Assembly: GCA_949361645.1 (NCBI GenBank)
Contig: OX442436.1
Location: 5,514,386 to 5,578,385 of the forward strand
Origin: Spongilla lacustris
Taxonomy: Eukaryota > Porifera > Demospongiae > Spongillida > Spongillidae
Direction of reading: 5' to 3'
DNA length: 64,000 nucleotides
Shown piece after piece: positions 33,101 to 55,075 of this stretch (position 1 is its first letter; each line of letters starts with the position of its first letter). The notes beneath the pieces were generated by a model. The model was not told the DNA's origin, made no database searches, and saw nothing but the letters and a program-made list of their open reading frames with translations. Position numbers and translations under genes: made by a program.

Positions 33101-33284
33101 GGGGATGAGGCTAGGATTACATTATACATTACCTGTGTATACATTACATGTACAGGTTACGTGTATTGACGCTTAAATAGATTACACACTGCTTTTAAAT
33201 TTCTCTTCAGGTTACAACCTAGACAAAGGAACCCTGCTCAGTTCTTTTGAAGATGTCTGTCAGTTACAAGTGCAGCAGAAATGA
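30178..33284 (+). CDS. ZNG1: Zinc-regulated GTPase metalloprotein activator (COBW/CBWD family)
   Basis: G3E-family GTPase that in vertebrates delivers zinc to METAP1. Twelve exons: 30178-30265, 30328-30414, 30495-30743, 30806-30843, 30903-30949, 30996-31082, 31377-31421, 31501-31597, 31704-31772, 31831-31896, 32623-32746, 33211-33284; 356 aa, all phases closing. The N-terminus has DDDDCPQLV, matching the CPELV motif used to dock METAP1. Then [16 protein letters not shown] (P-loop, interrupted by intron 1), the zinc motif [22 protein letters not shown], and a CobW C-terminal domain ([23 protein letters not shown]). Introns 1 and 7 start with GC rather than GT; the second (AAG|GCAAGT) is a textbook GC-AG donor. 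The ATG at 30178 is preferred over an upstream GTG. The gene is convergent with the helicase fragment, 78 bases away. Confidence 0.96.
31897..32622. other. ZNG1 intron 10, no feature seen
   Basis: 726-base intron without array or recognisable element. It contains an ordinary A/T-rich sequence and a few tacatgta motifs that recur across the window. Confidence 0.6.
32755..32990. repeat. ~33-35 bp minisatellite (tgaaccaacctttaatgtgc plus atgtgtacatgtg)
   Basis: Seven imperfect copies immediately after the donor of ZNG1 exon 11. Each unit contains the palindrome tgtaca/tacatgta. Confidence 0.92.
33017..33114. mobile_element. Short foldback element with CTAGTCTCG ends
   Basis: Inverted arms ctagtctcgtccccag...tatattaaatta and taatttaatata...ctggggatgaggctag fold into a ~98-bp hairpin in the last ZNG1 intron. 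The terminal sequence resembles that of the 53-bp element at 37251-37303. Confidence 0.7.
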
Positions 33285-34532
33285 GTGGTCACATACAGTA
33301 CAACAGTACACGTGTATGATGGTTTGAGATGAAAAAAAAAAAAGAAGTTCATTGTCAACAACCTACCAAAACCTTGACTGTTTGGGTTTTGGCTTTGGTG
33401 CTGCACTTTGTGAGGCAGAAAGTGATGCGGGCAACCTCCTCTTGATGGCAGCTGTTCCCCGAGGTTCCTGGATCACTCCTGGTGGAGCCTCTGCCACCCC
33501 CTGGGGGGCTGTGGTGGTGTGTGTACCAGAATCAGCAGCCACCATTGATGGCCTTATGAAGCCAGTGGTGACCATCAGTATGGCGATGGCCATCCTTATC
33601 TCCCAGTACTCCACCACCAGGGGGAGGAGGTCCTTGATAGGCTTCAGTCTGGAAACATCTAGTTGAAAAGAAGTAGTTGCATGTATGTGTATCTAGATGC
33701 ATATTGACTTAAGAGTAACACAAGCAGCATATCCAAAGTTCTTTGAATACATGTAGGTGTCTTCATTTAGGTGGACACCAGGCCTGTTGACTTCATGTTC
33801 CTATATATGGGCCTGGGCCTGGGCCGGAACAGGCCCAGGTCCCCATCCCACTAAGACATACTGATAGTGCCACAGGCACTACACCAAAAAGCTATATGGT
33901 GGCCTGGGCACCCACCTGAGTTGATTGGGTCTTTCCTTATAACGTCTTTTATCAGCTGCTCATTCTTCTCACTGAGCCCCACTGCAGGAAGTGACACAGA
34001 GATTACCAGGTTATCCTATGAAATACCAGGAAATATTGTATTTTAAAAATTTACTTTTAGCCACAAATGAAGCAATATATCACAACTGAGAGTTATTATC
34101 CTACAGTAACATGGCTGCATAACCATGAGAGCAAAGTAGGCAGTAGGCAGCATGTGTGTGTGTGTGTGTGTGTGTGCACATGTGTGTGTGTACATGTGTG
34201 CATGTGTGTGTTGGGTGTGTGAACAGTGCCTCACACTTTCTGTAGTCCAAAAAATAGCCAGCTTCAAATGCCTTGGTCAGATGCTCCAGAACAGTGTTCT
34301 TCTGAATGTTCAACTGCACTGCAATTTCATCCTGAAGGGGGAAAGGGGTGTGGCCACGTATGAGGAGTACACACAATAAGTCCCCAAATGATTAGTTTGA
34401 ACTATTCTGTCTAACGAATGTACAGCAGCGAACATTATTGTAAACAATGCTTGATGACAATGTTACAATGTGGTGACATAAATGAAGTCAAGCCAAATTA
34501 ATTTTCCTATTCAATACTGATGTACCCTTTGT

Positions 34533-34661
34533 CACTAGGCAACATGTTGTGTGCAACTCAATGAATATGGGTAAAAGTTCAGTAAATCATCAGTAAACTA
34601 GAGTTTTACTGAACTTTTTTACCCACATTCATTTGAGTTGCACGCAACATGTTGCCTAGTG
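34533..34661. mobile_element. 129-bp foldback element (CACTAGGCAACATG ends)
   Basis: Arms cactaggcaacatgttgtgt...gggtaaaagttcagtaaa and the reverse complement cacgcaacatgttgcctagtg enclose a short centre. MITE-like, non-coding, in an intron of the helicase duplicate. It is absent from the corresponding intron of the full copy. Confidence 0.82.
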
Positions 34662-35099
34662 TGTGATCGCCTTTAGGTCACAGCGGTTTACTGTTGCCTA
34701 AAATATATGGAGCCCCCAGGGACCCTCACTTATAAAACAAATTTTAAACCAACTCAAACTAACCCTGAAGAACCTTGGATAATGCGTAAGATCTTTCCAT
34801 TGATGCAGAAATGCTTGGATCAGCTTAGTAAATTGTATATAAAATATCAGGACACTGTTTTACTAAGAAATCCTAAGCACGGTCTTTCATTTTTTTTTTT
34901 TTTAAGGTCTTTTTTACCAATTGCTTAATGCTGATACCAAGCTGCCAAATAATCAATCCTATGGATGACCCAGAGACTTGTCATATATTACAATTTTTAT
35001 TTAGATATTTAACTCTTAAGTAGAGCAACTTGAGAAATGGATAAATTGTGACTTGAGTGAACAAAATAAATTTCAGCATATAACATTCTGTCAGGTTTA

Positions 35100-35219
35100 A
35101 CTGCAAGCAGACTATGGTTATATGAACTGTATAACTTTGGGAAAAGCGCACATAATTTAATTATGTGCGCTTTTCCCAAAGTTATACAGTTCGTGTAACC
35201 ACAGTAGTCTGCTTGCAGT
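35100..35219. mobile_element. 120-bp near-perfect palindrome (ACTGCAAGCAGAC ends)
   Basis: Arms of about 58-60 bases from actgcaagcagacta to tagtctgcttgcagt, meeting at cacataatttaattatgtg with essentially no loop. It differs between arms at only a few positions, so it is young. MITE-like, in an intron of the helicase duplicate. Confidence 0.88.
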
Positions 35220-35494
35220 GTTTTAACAGGCATTTGTTCCAAGCATTGTATTTATATTGACAAAAGTTTCTTATGTAGAAGTGCTGACCGATTTGCTCCC
35301 TTGTTCATAAACTGTGGTTCAAACGTTTCAAAAATATAGCTTATTGTTAAAGATGCAGCGTAGAGGGTTAGGTACGAGAGTGGGTGATGAACTAACTGGG
35401 CTCTTTTGGTTTTCAGTAAGAAGTGCATAAACCTGCTTTGTACGTCCAGGTAGTTGAGACACAATGTGAGTCCTCTTCACTACTTCGTACTGGG

Positions 35495-35578
35495 GAGGAG
35501 GGAGGTGAAGGCGAGGAGGGAGAGGAGGGAGAGGAGGGAGAGGAGGGAGAGGAGGAAGGAAAGAGGAGAAGAGGAGAG
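35495..35578. repeat. GGAGAGGAGG polypurine array before exon 28 of the helicase duplicate
   Basis: About 85 bases of gagga/gggag units. On the gene strand it is the polypyrimidine tract of exon 35397-35489. The full gene has the same tract expanded to about 245 bases at 41280-41525. Confidence 0.9.
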
Positions 35579-35693
35579 AGGGAGGGAAAGGAAGAAGGAA
35601 TGAACTGAAATCTACATGTACACAAAAAAATTTAAAAAGTGTCATCACATCTTTAATATGTGGACAAATGTCAGGTGCAAAAGGTAAAAAGTG

Positions 35694-35848
35694 TAGTGTA
35701 CATATGATGGTCACTACCATGTAACAGACTGTAGTGTACATATGATGGTCACTACCATGTAACAGACTGTAGTGTACATATGATGGTCACTACCATGTAA
35801 CAGACTGTAGTGTACATATGATGGTCACTACCATGTAACAGACTATAG
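35694..35848. repeat. 38-bp tandem repeat x4 at the HRDC deletion junction
   Basis: Four copies of agtgtacatatgatggtcac plus taccatgtaacagactgt. The unit resembles sequence beside the exon 27 to 28 intron of the full gene (tttacgtatgatggcaatgaccaggtacac at about 41950). It therefore marks the place where exon 26-27 material was deleted from the duplicate. Confidence 0.88.
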
Positions 35849-37250
35849 TGCACATACTCAATATGCTACCAGTTGTTCTGAAGGACAAAGACACCACTGC
35901 TCATTGTGACTTCCCATGCACGGAGAGTATACAGTACGTAGTGCATTCGCACATACACCTGACCACACCCACACTCCTCCCTCCAATATACTTTACCTCC
36001 ACTTTAATGAGACGATCGTCCTTAGGAGGAGGCATGGTCTGCTGCACCTTTACCACACCCTCCACCTGAATCCTCTCAAATGCACTGCTATCCTCCCCCA
36101 GGGGAACAAGAAGCACCTCCTTGGCTGAGGGGGCAGTTTCCTTGCTACCTGACTGGGGCACGTGACTCTTGGGAAGAGTGACTGTTGTGGGTCTGGAGGG
36201 CCAAGGCATAAGGTACCACACAGGGATGCATTGTGGGTGTGTCCAAAAGTACACATATAAATACAATATGGAAACTGAAAGCATCTCACACTAGTACTTA
36301 CACACACAGGTGCATTACAAGATTCATGCCAAGGTTGGAGATATTGACATCAAATAACTCTGCCCCATCAATATCCAATACATCCCACCACGACATACCT
36401 TGATGGTTTAGCACCTGGAGTCTCCATTAGCAGTTCTTGAGTTGGTACGAGTGGGAGTTCAGGGGGCGTGCCCAGTGTTCTCCTTGCCCTGCTGTGCCAT
36501 GCAGAGCCCTTCACTGGAGGGAGGTGGAAATCAATTAACCCCTCTGGCATCAAGTTACCCTTTGGCAACCAAATTAACCTCACGTTACCCCTGGCATCAA
36601 ATGCATTCACTACATGTCTAACATAGCAACTGCCCCATGTACAACCCCCCCATATGCAACCCAACTCCCTATATACAACCCCCCCCCCCCTCCCATATAC
36701 AAACCCCACAACCTCCCTATCCATGTACAACCACCCCCCACCCCCCCACCCCCCCCACCCCTATATACAAGTATTAAGAATTTCAATTTGCATTTATACT
36801 TCGTAGGTCATAAAAAAATGAAAACAAAATACCACGAAACGAAATTCATTGACATCAAAATTTAATTGTGCATCGGTGCTGCGTGCTAAATAAAAATGCA
36901 CTCCACGTGGCCATAGGACAGCGTTAATGATGATTAATAATGGTCAAGCTGGCACTGCACATACCTGAAATGCTAGTAGTGGCACCAAACCTCACTCCAG
37001 GAATGGGCGCCCGAACCAAGTAGTCTTTGCATAGAAGCAGGTGACCTTGGTGAGACAAGCCATCAACCAGTCACGCACACACAACGCATCATACACAGGC
37101 AAGTGTGCAGTGGACTTTGCTATGGCTGGTAGCACACGTGAACATACCTAGGGCAGACCACCACTTCTCCGACTGATACCTAAGAATGCTGGAAACCATG
37201 CCGACGTTATTAACAGTTTTACTTTTTAATTTTTTTAATAGGCATTAATG

Positions 37251-37303
37251 TAGTCTCGAACCAAGACCCCATCTGTGTACATGTGAGTCTGGGTACGAGA
37301 CTA
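37251..37303. mobile_element. 53-bp foldback remnant (TAGTCTCG ends)
   Basis: tagtctcgaaccaagac at one end and gtctgggtacgagacta at the other are inverted copies with a few mismatches. Probably a minimal MITE or internal-deletion remnant. Confidence 0.65.
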
Positions 37304-37702
37304 AAACTGATGTATTACATGTAACGTGCGATGTAAATTTAACAGTAGACCTGTGGAATGGTATCGTTTATACAGTGAAACAGTAAGTATTAAAAGCTCT
37401 TCGATTCTCGGGGTAATCAATGCAAATCAATGAACTGCTACTGCATTGGTTCCCGCCCCCCGAACAGTACTAGATACGCTGCTGCCAATCCAATGCTGCC
37501 ACGCATGTACGGATGTACTTATCAAAGTACTTGCTTTAGTATGGCCCAGTGGATATGAAGGTTGGAATACATGTTTAGCTGTGATCAATCATGTACGTAC
37601 AGTGGTGAATACATGTACACATTACTCAATTTGCTGTGTACAGTTATGCGGAGCAGCAAGCGCAGTTGAAGACTGATGTCTGGTAATTAGATAGTCACAA
37701 CA

Positions 37703-37785
37703 GTCAGGATGGCCGAGCGGTCTAAGGCGCTGCGTTCAGGTCGCAGTCTACTCTTGTAGGCGTGGGTTCAAATCCCACTCCTGAC
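37703..37785 (+). tRNA. tRNA-Leu(CAG), copy 1
   Basis: 83 nt, intronless, type II. Acceptor stem GTCAGGA/TCCTGAC, box A tggccgagcgg, anticodon stem CTGCG/CGCAG with loop TTCAGGT (anticodon CAG), a long variable arm (tctactcttgtagg) and T-arm gtgggttcaaatcccac. It is followed one base later by T14, a strong Pol III terminator. CCA is not encoded, as expected in eukaryotes. Confidence 0.97.
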
Positions 37786-38627
37786 ATTTTTTTTTTTTTT
37801 GTCATCGTTATTATTTCATTTTTTTTTAATTTTTAAATGTAAAAGCTGAGTGCATGGGTTCGTTACAACCGATTGCTCCCGATGATGATGCAGGCCATAT
37901 TGCAACACTAAGCTAGCGCCGTACTGCTACAGGACATGTAGGATTTGAAGTGTCATGAAATTATTGCCACTGTACCAAAGAATCGTTGTCGAACGTATAA
38001 TTGGATAGATCCATCAAACAAAGATATCGCTCACTCGTTCCCACCTTATAAAAAGTTTCCTTCCGGTTGATAAGATTAACTAGGTTATTAACGTTGAACT
38101 CAAATACATGTACTTGACGTGTCTGGTTTGTTTTCTTCAAAATGCCGTCACGTCGATCGCGAAGAGAAAAGGATCGATTGCAAAGTTAAATTTAAATGAT
38201 GACAGTTATGCTGAAGAGTCGCGCGATGAGGCTCCGGGTCCGAGAGAACAATTGCGAGAAGAACCGCTACAAAGCCAATCCCGAAAGTATCAGTAGCATG
38301 AAGGCAGTACGAAGGATAGCGTGAAGGTGGGAAACCACTGTACACATACATGACCTTAAAGTATACATTAACTGTAAGTCTTAGCTGTATTAGAGATAAT
38401 ATATAGAGCGCGACCGCCGAAAACGCGAAGGTCGGGCTACGCCCAACTAGTAAGTTATGTAACATGCAAGCTAGCTTATAACTTTCTCTTTTCAATTTCG
38501 AAAAGGAACCCTTAGTTTGCAGAGCAGTTCATTCATTTCAATATGTCAGTTTAGAAGTTCAACAATGAAGTGACTGGTCACATACAGTATACATGCACAA
38601 AAAAAAAAGAAGTTGATTGTCAACAAC
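37786..38627. other. Region between tRNA-Leu and the 3' end of the helicase gene
   Basis: No recognised gene. A small plus-strand frame near 38108-38296 starts at non-ATG or at ATG 38142 with only ~15 codons, and is not called. The segment 38521-38620 resembles 33290-33360 just below the last exon of the duplicate, so the duplication extends a short way beyond the stop codon. Confidence 0.55.
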
Positions 38628-50864
<12,237 letters not shown>

Positions 50865-51303
50865 AGTTTGCTAGCTATTAGCACAGCAGCAATTTCATTT
50901 AATAATCACGTAATAGCGGCATGTAACACTAATTTAAGCTTTACTTTATCGTTATCAGGACCTACCTTTGTAGGATTGGAAGTGTGATGAAACGATTAGC
51001 AAAATACCCGATTACACTATTGCCGATGTACTGTAGAATCAGTTGGACTTTAGCGAGTGTATTTGGATACAGCAGTCGAGTACCTACAACTTAGTAAAAC
51101 TGCCGACGCTTAGAAAGCTCAGACAACAGAGAGTTCCCACACTCGAACCTAAAAAAAAAGTTTCTCCATCTGGATCTGATAAGATAAGATTCGCTCGGAT
51201 AAGAGGTTTATTGCACTGTATCTTCGTCACGATTGAAGTGTAATATTAGCCGTTTTGAAAAAGAACTGTAGGAGACAAGTTAGAAACTTTCTGCGGAATT
51301 TGT
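50865..51303. promoter_or_regulatory. Divergent region between the helicase and fucosyltransferase genes
   Basis: About 440-660 bases (the end is hidden by the N gap) separate the helicase start codon (-) from the fucosyltransferase (+). A shared promoter is likely from the geometry. I cannot name a motif in it. Confidence 0.5.
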
Positions 51304-51329
51304 TTGGTACTATTACTTTCCGAGTTTGA

Positions 51330-51529
51330 NNNNNNNNNNNNNNNNNNNNNNNNNNNNNNNNNNNNNNNNNNNNNNNNNNNNNNNNNNNNNNNNNNNNNNN
51401 NNNNNNNNNNNNNNNNNNNNNNNNNNNNNNNNNNNNNNNNNNNNNNNNNNNNNNNNNNNNNNNNNNNNNNNNNNNNNNNNNNNNNNNNNNNNNNNNNNNN
51501 NNNNNNNNNNNNNNNNNNNNNNNNNNNNN
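51330..51529. other. Assembly gap, 200 N
   Basis: Exactly 200 N, the conventional placeholder for an unknown gap length. It removes the 5' end of the fucosyltransferase coding region. Confidence 0.99.
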
Positions 51530-52938
51530 TATTAACAAAGCCCCGTGTGACGTTCGCCCTTGTAATCACCGCATTGGCTTTCCTGTTCGGCTGGAAGCTT
51601 TTCTATTCCTCTCCCACGGAGTACCGCCATGTTGCAACTAAAGCAGCGGTGTACCTTCCCCCCGAGGCGCCAACAGACCTACCGATTGTAGTTTGGTGGA
51701 CTCCATTTACTGCTTACAAGCGGATAGTCCACGAGTGTGGCGCTGGGAAATGCATCTTCACTCACAGCCGCACGGAACTCGGGAACCCGCAGACGCAAGC
51801 TTTCATGTTCTACGGCACCGCCCTTTCGTGGAATGACTTACCGCTGCCTCGCTCCTCGCGGCACCTCTGGGCCTTGCTGCACGAAGAGTCGCCGAAAAAC
51901 AACTGGGTCCTTGCCCACGACGCAGGTATAAGGTTATTCAACGTGACGGCCACGTGCAGTCGGTATTCGGACTTCCCGCTGGTGACCCAGTATCTTGAGA
52001 CGCTGGAAAAGCTCACCAGACCCGCGTCCGTCCCCACGTCGCAGAAGAGCAAGGGAGACATCGGGCTGGTCATCTATCTGCAGTCTGACTGCAACCCTCC
52101 CTCTGACAGGGACACGTACGTACAGGAGCTGATGAAGTATGTTAAGGTGGACTCCTATGGACGCTGTTTGCATAACAAAGACCTCCCCAACCATCTCCTG
52201 AATCAGTTAACCTTCTCCTCTGAGGATATTTATCAAATTCAAGCAAAGTACAAGTTCTCCATCTCCTTTGAGAATGCCATTTGTGAGGACTATATCACAG
52301 AGAAGTTATGGAGGCCTCTTGTTGCTGGCTCTGTCCCCATTGTACGTGGGTCTCCCACAATTCTGGACTGGGCACCAGATGTGGAGCACTCTGTCATAGT
52401 AGCAGACCACTTCAGCACTCCAAAGGACTTGGCAGACTATCTCCTATATCTGGACCAGAACGATGAGGAGTATGAGCGATACCTCGAGTTCAAAAGGAGA
52501 GGCATTACCAACAAGAGGCTCCTGGATCACATGACCAACCGTGGGTGGTATGTTAGTCTGGTCTTTGACATGAATAATCCCCCTAAAAGTCCTGATTTCA
52601 TCACAGGGTTTGAATGTTTTGTTTGTAATACAATCCACAAGCGATTATTGCAATCAAAGGAGGGTCATCCACCTCCCCCAATGGAGGCTAACCATCAACA
52701 TTACACCTGTCCCATCCCCAAACCATCGCTGGTTAAAGGTGAAGGGGATGTCCAAGAGGGAATGTCCAAATTATCTGGTGCAGCTAAAAACTCTTTACAA
52801 TACTGGAGGTACACGGCCCGATGCTCTGAGAAGAAGGCCCAACTGTTGCTGGAGACCATCGGAAGAGGTGTGGCACAGGATGAACTGAACAGAGTGTATG
52901 ATGGAGTGTGCAGGGATGTGTATTTTGAGCATGATTGA
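51530..52938 (+). CDS. GT10 fucosyltransferase, FUT10/FUT11-like (5' end in gap)
   Basis: Type II Golgi/ER glycosyltransferase using GDP-fucose; FUT10 and FUT11 relatives are reported to fucosylate protein substrates. The single open frame runs from the gap to TGA at 52936-52938, about 469 visible residues. A signal anchor (VTFALVITALAFLFGWKLF) lies within the first ~30 visible residues. Then VVWWTPF, HEESPKNN, and the alpha-1,3-fucosyltransferase signature KFSISFENAICEDYITEKLW followed by GSVPIVRGSP. NDEEYERYLEFKRRGITN is the FUT10/11-like C-terminal stretch. A Cys-containing tail (FECFVCNTIHKR, YTCPIPKP) follows the catalytic domain. A translation that runs through the N bases to an ATG at 51304 is not evidence of the start. 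FUT10 versus FUT11 cannot be decided here. Confidence 0.92.
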
Positions 52939-53278
52939 GATTGTTCGAGATCAATATTATTAATTGCAAAAGCAGTACCATATGTAATAATCATTTGGTT
53001 TCCCAGTTTATGCTGCCTCCGTATGTGATTTATTGAGGTAATAGAGCCATTAGTTGTCCCCTTGGTTGTACATGTACAAGCACCTTTCATTCTGAAGTGG
53101 TCTCAAAACATGCATATGTACACTTACTTCACTCAGGTTCTGACACAGTTACAGTGTGCAGTGGCTGGAACAGCTTCAGCCTATACCTTCTTGGTGTATC
53201 TACCTTTTAATGGTTTCTGTTGTTGTTCTTACATTGTTTTGTATATGCTTTGTTCATAAGGAAAAAAAAAGGTGACTT
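52939..53278. other. Downstream region of the fucosyltransferase
   Basis: A/T-rich presumed 3' UTR and spacer. No ORF, repeat or clear AATAAA seen. Confidence 0.6.
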
Positions 53279-53352
53279 GAGGTCCTGGGGTCGAACAAGT
53301 GAGCCCTTCTCTGTCACCCCCAGTGCCTTATCAACTACACCAATCTGACCTC
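53279..53352 (-). ncRNA. tRNA-like Pol III unit (tRNA pseudogene or SINE head)
   Basis: Read on the minus strand, 74 bases begin GAGGTCAGATTGGTGTAGTTG and end GTTCGACCCCAGGACCTC. The ends pair (GAGGTC/GACCTC), box A-like TGGTGTAGTTGATAAGG and box B-like GTTCGACCCC are in tRNA spacing, and a T9 run follows eight bases later. The anticodon and T stems do not fold cleanly, so this looks like a tRNA-derived relic rather than a working tRNA. Confidence 0.5.
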
Positions 53353-53882
53353 CCTTCTCCTTACCCCAAGGGTAAAAGGGTCATGCCTGATTCTTTCATA
53401 GCTTGATATCCTTTTTTGTTTTATTCATAATATTATATGGTACATAACAATACCTCAATAACAATACATACAGTATATTAATTACATGTATGAGGTCCCA
53501 CATTTACAGGGTGTCACATAATATAACCAGATACATGTTGGTGTGCTCAATTGCACAAGAACTGTATATCTTAATTTGCAGTGTAGCGTCTTGTATTTTT
53601 GATATTGTATAAATACGAAAATATTTCCATACTTGCATTGAGTAAAATGTTTTCAAAATAAGAGGAGGGGCTTGTGCAAATATATTTTAACACTGACGTT
53701 TTCCCGAATCATGGTATACATTGTACAAGTTCATGTGAGGGTGTGTTGATTCTTCACGTGTAATATGCAAAAGGAAAAGTTTATTCTCATAGCAGAACTG
53801 TACAGACAGTATAAAGCACACTACAGATGATACCAGCTGATATAATGTATAAGTGTTGTGATAGTTACACTGGGCATTTCAC
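53353..53882. other. Region with no recognised feature
   Basis: About 530 A/T-rich bases between the tRNA-like unit and the last exon of the unrecognised gene. It probably includes that gene's 3' UTR. I see nothing else. Confidence 0.6.
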
Positions 53883-54654
53883 TCAAAGTGAGGATTTAAA
53901 TAATCCATGCTCCACACACAATGTGCAGGTTTCCAAGGTGACCTTCTCAGCTATCACTTCCACACAGTTTATGATCTGAACCACATCCGTCATGTGACCT
54001 CTGCCATCTCCAAGGTGATGCAGTGCACCGTTGACCCCATGCTCCTCATTGACAATGTGCTCAATTAATCTACAAGCATGCCTCAGTCTGGGAATGCCTA
54101 TATAGTGCAACATGTATATAATCCCTACTGTCACATCCCCACACATTGCCACAATACACCTGCACATTACATACACACAACACACACCCACACATCCACA
54201 CATACACACTATCAAATGATGCAAAACACTACTGCATTTCATAGGTCAACTGGAGCTTATAAAATGATGGAGGATCAAATAATTCAGCACTGAAAGAACA
54301 CTTGAGAAAAAAAAGAAGTGAATGCCAGCTGTAATCTTTATCAGGGAGTCTTCTTGACATATATAAGGTGGTAGATCTAATAGGTAGCCATGCTTTCCGG
54401 CACAACATAAACAGGTTCAAATGGGGGAATCATACAACTGATGAATCAGTATGATTGTATGGATGAGCGAAAAACCAAGCAAAATAAGATCTGGGCCAAA
54501 TCATCCTTCCAATTCAGCTTTCCACCATCAGTCTACTTACTCAAGGAAGCAATCAGTTAAATCACTCTGTGAGGCCATGATGTAGAAATTATCATTCAGC
54601 TCATTGCAAAACTCTTGTTCCTGCAAGGTTTGATACGATGATCTCTGCCACCAC
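53883..54654 (-). CDS. Two 3' exons of an unrecognised gene
   Basis: Exon 54541-54654 (acceptor ttcag, donor GTAAGT) joins in phase to exon 53883-54087 (acceptor cccag), ending in a stop at 53883-53885. The joined frame encodes about 105 residues: WWQRSSYQTLQEQEFCNELN, then IMASQSDLTDCFLELRHAC, HIVNEEHGVNGALHHLGDG and IINCVEVIAEKVTLETC. It is Cys- and Glu-rich and predicted helical, with no membrane segment. I do not recognise the family. The 5' exon or exons should lie between 54655 and the sacsin-like gene; I could not find them, so the gene may be a fragment. Splice-site quality and phase closure support real coding sequence. Confidence 0.5.
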
Positions 54655-55075
54655 CTGAACATATAGTTACTGCTTCTTTATTCGGTATGTGCGCAATACA
54701 CCGGGCATCTGGCCATTTTGTTAGATATTTAAAAGTTTCAGTAAATCCCAAGTTTAGGGAGATGTAAACATAAACATACAGAAATGTACAATTACAGAAC
54801 CATTATGAATGACACTAGTATTCTCATTGTACTTCAGTTCTCGTGTGATTTTGTAAGAAACAAAAATGGGATTCTCATAATCATAGTGCACATGTCACTA
54901 CGTTACAGTAATATACAGGTACATGTATAGAACATCAAACAGCTACTGGGAAAACTAGATCCTAAAAGCGTCCTAGGTTCAATCGTATATAATTATAATA
55001 ATCTACAATGATAATATATGCATGTCAGTCCTAACATTTCCTGCTATGTACATGTAGTTTCAGGTACACTATTCA
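54655..55075. other. Spacer between the unrecognised gene and the sacsin-like gene
   Basis: 420 A/T-rich bases. It should contain the sacsin-like 3' UTR and the start of the unrecognised gene. No feature is clear. An ATG at 54717 opens a 12-codon frame whose donor phase does not fit the next exon. Confidence 0.5.

Larger units (their letters stand above)
33363..37179 (-). pseudogene. Partial duplicate of the WRN-like helicase 3' end (exons 22-25 and 28-31), HRDC lost
   Basis: Eight segments match exons of the full gene at 38628-50864 with identical lengths: 37148-37179 (exon 22), 36965-37069 (23, long form), 36399-36513 (24), 35997-36192 (25), 35397-35489 (28), 34235-34331 (29), 33916-33981 (30), 33363-33658 (31, stop TAG). 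None has a frameshift or internal stop and all splice sites are present. Exons 26 and 27, which encode the HRDC domain, are missing: only acceptor-side and inner scraps of exon 26 remain near 35864-35886, and those read into a TAG. Because exon 25 ends and exon 28 begins in phase 0, skipping keeps the frame. There is no helicase core and no start codon of its own. It may be a decaying duplicate, or an alternative 3' module spliced from the upstream gene on the same strand. Confidence 0.85.

Noticed and set aside
38108..38296. 62-codon plus-strand frame
   Set aside because: It has no good ATG context (the real ATG at 38142 is in another frame and stops after 15 codons) and no recognisable partner exon.
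51304..51535. Fucosyltransferase start at the ATG before the N gap
   Set aside because: The frame is open only because N codons cannot stop; the gap length is a placeholder, so the start is unknown.
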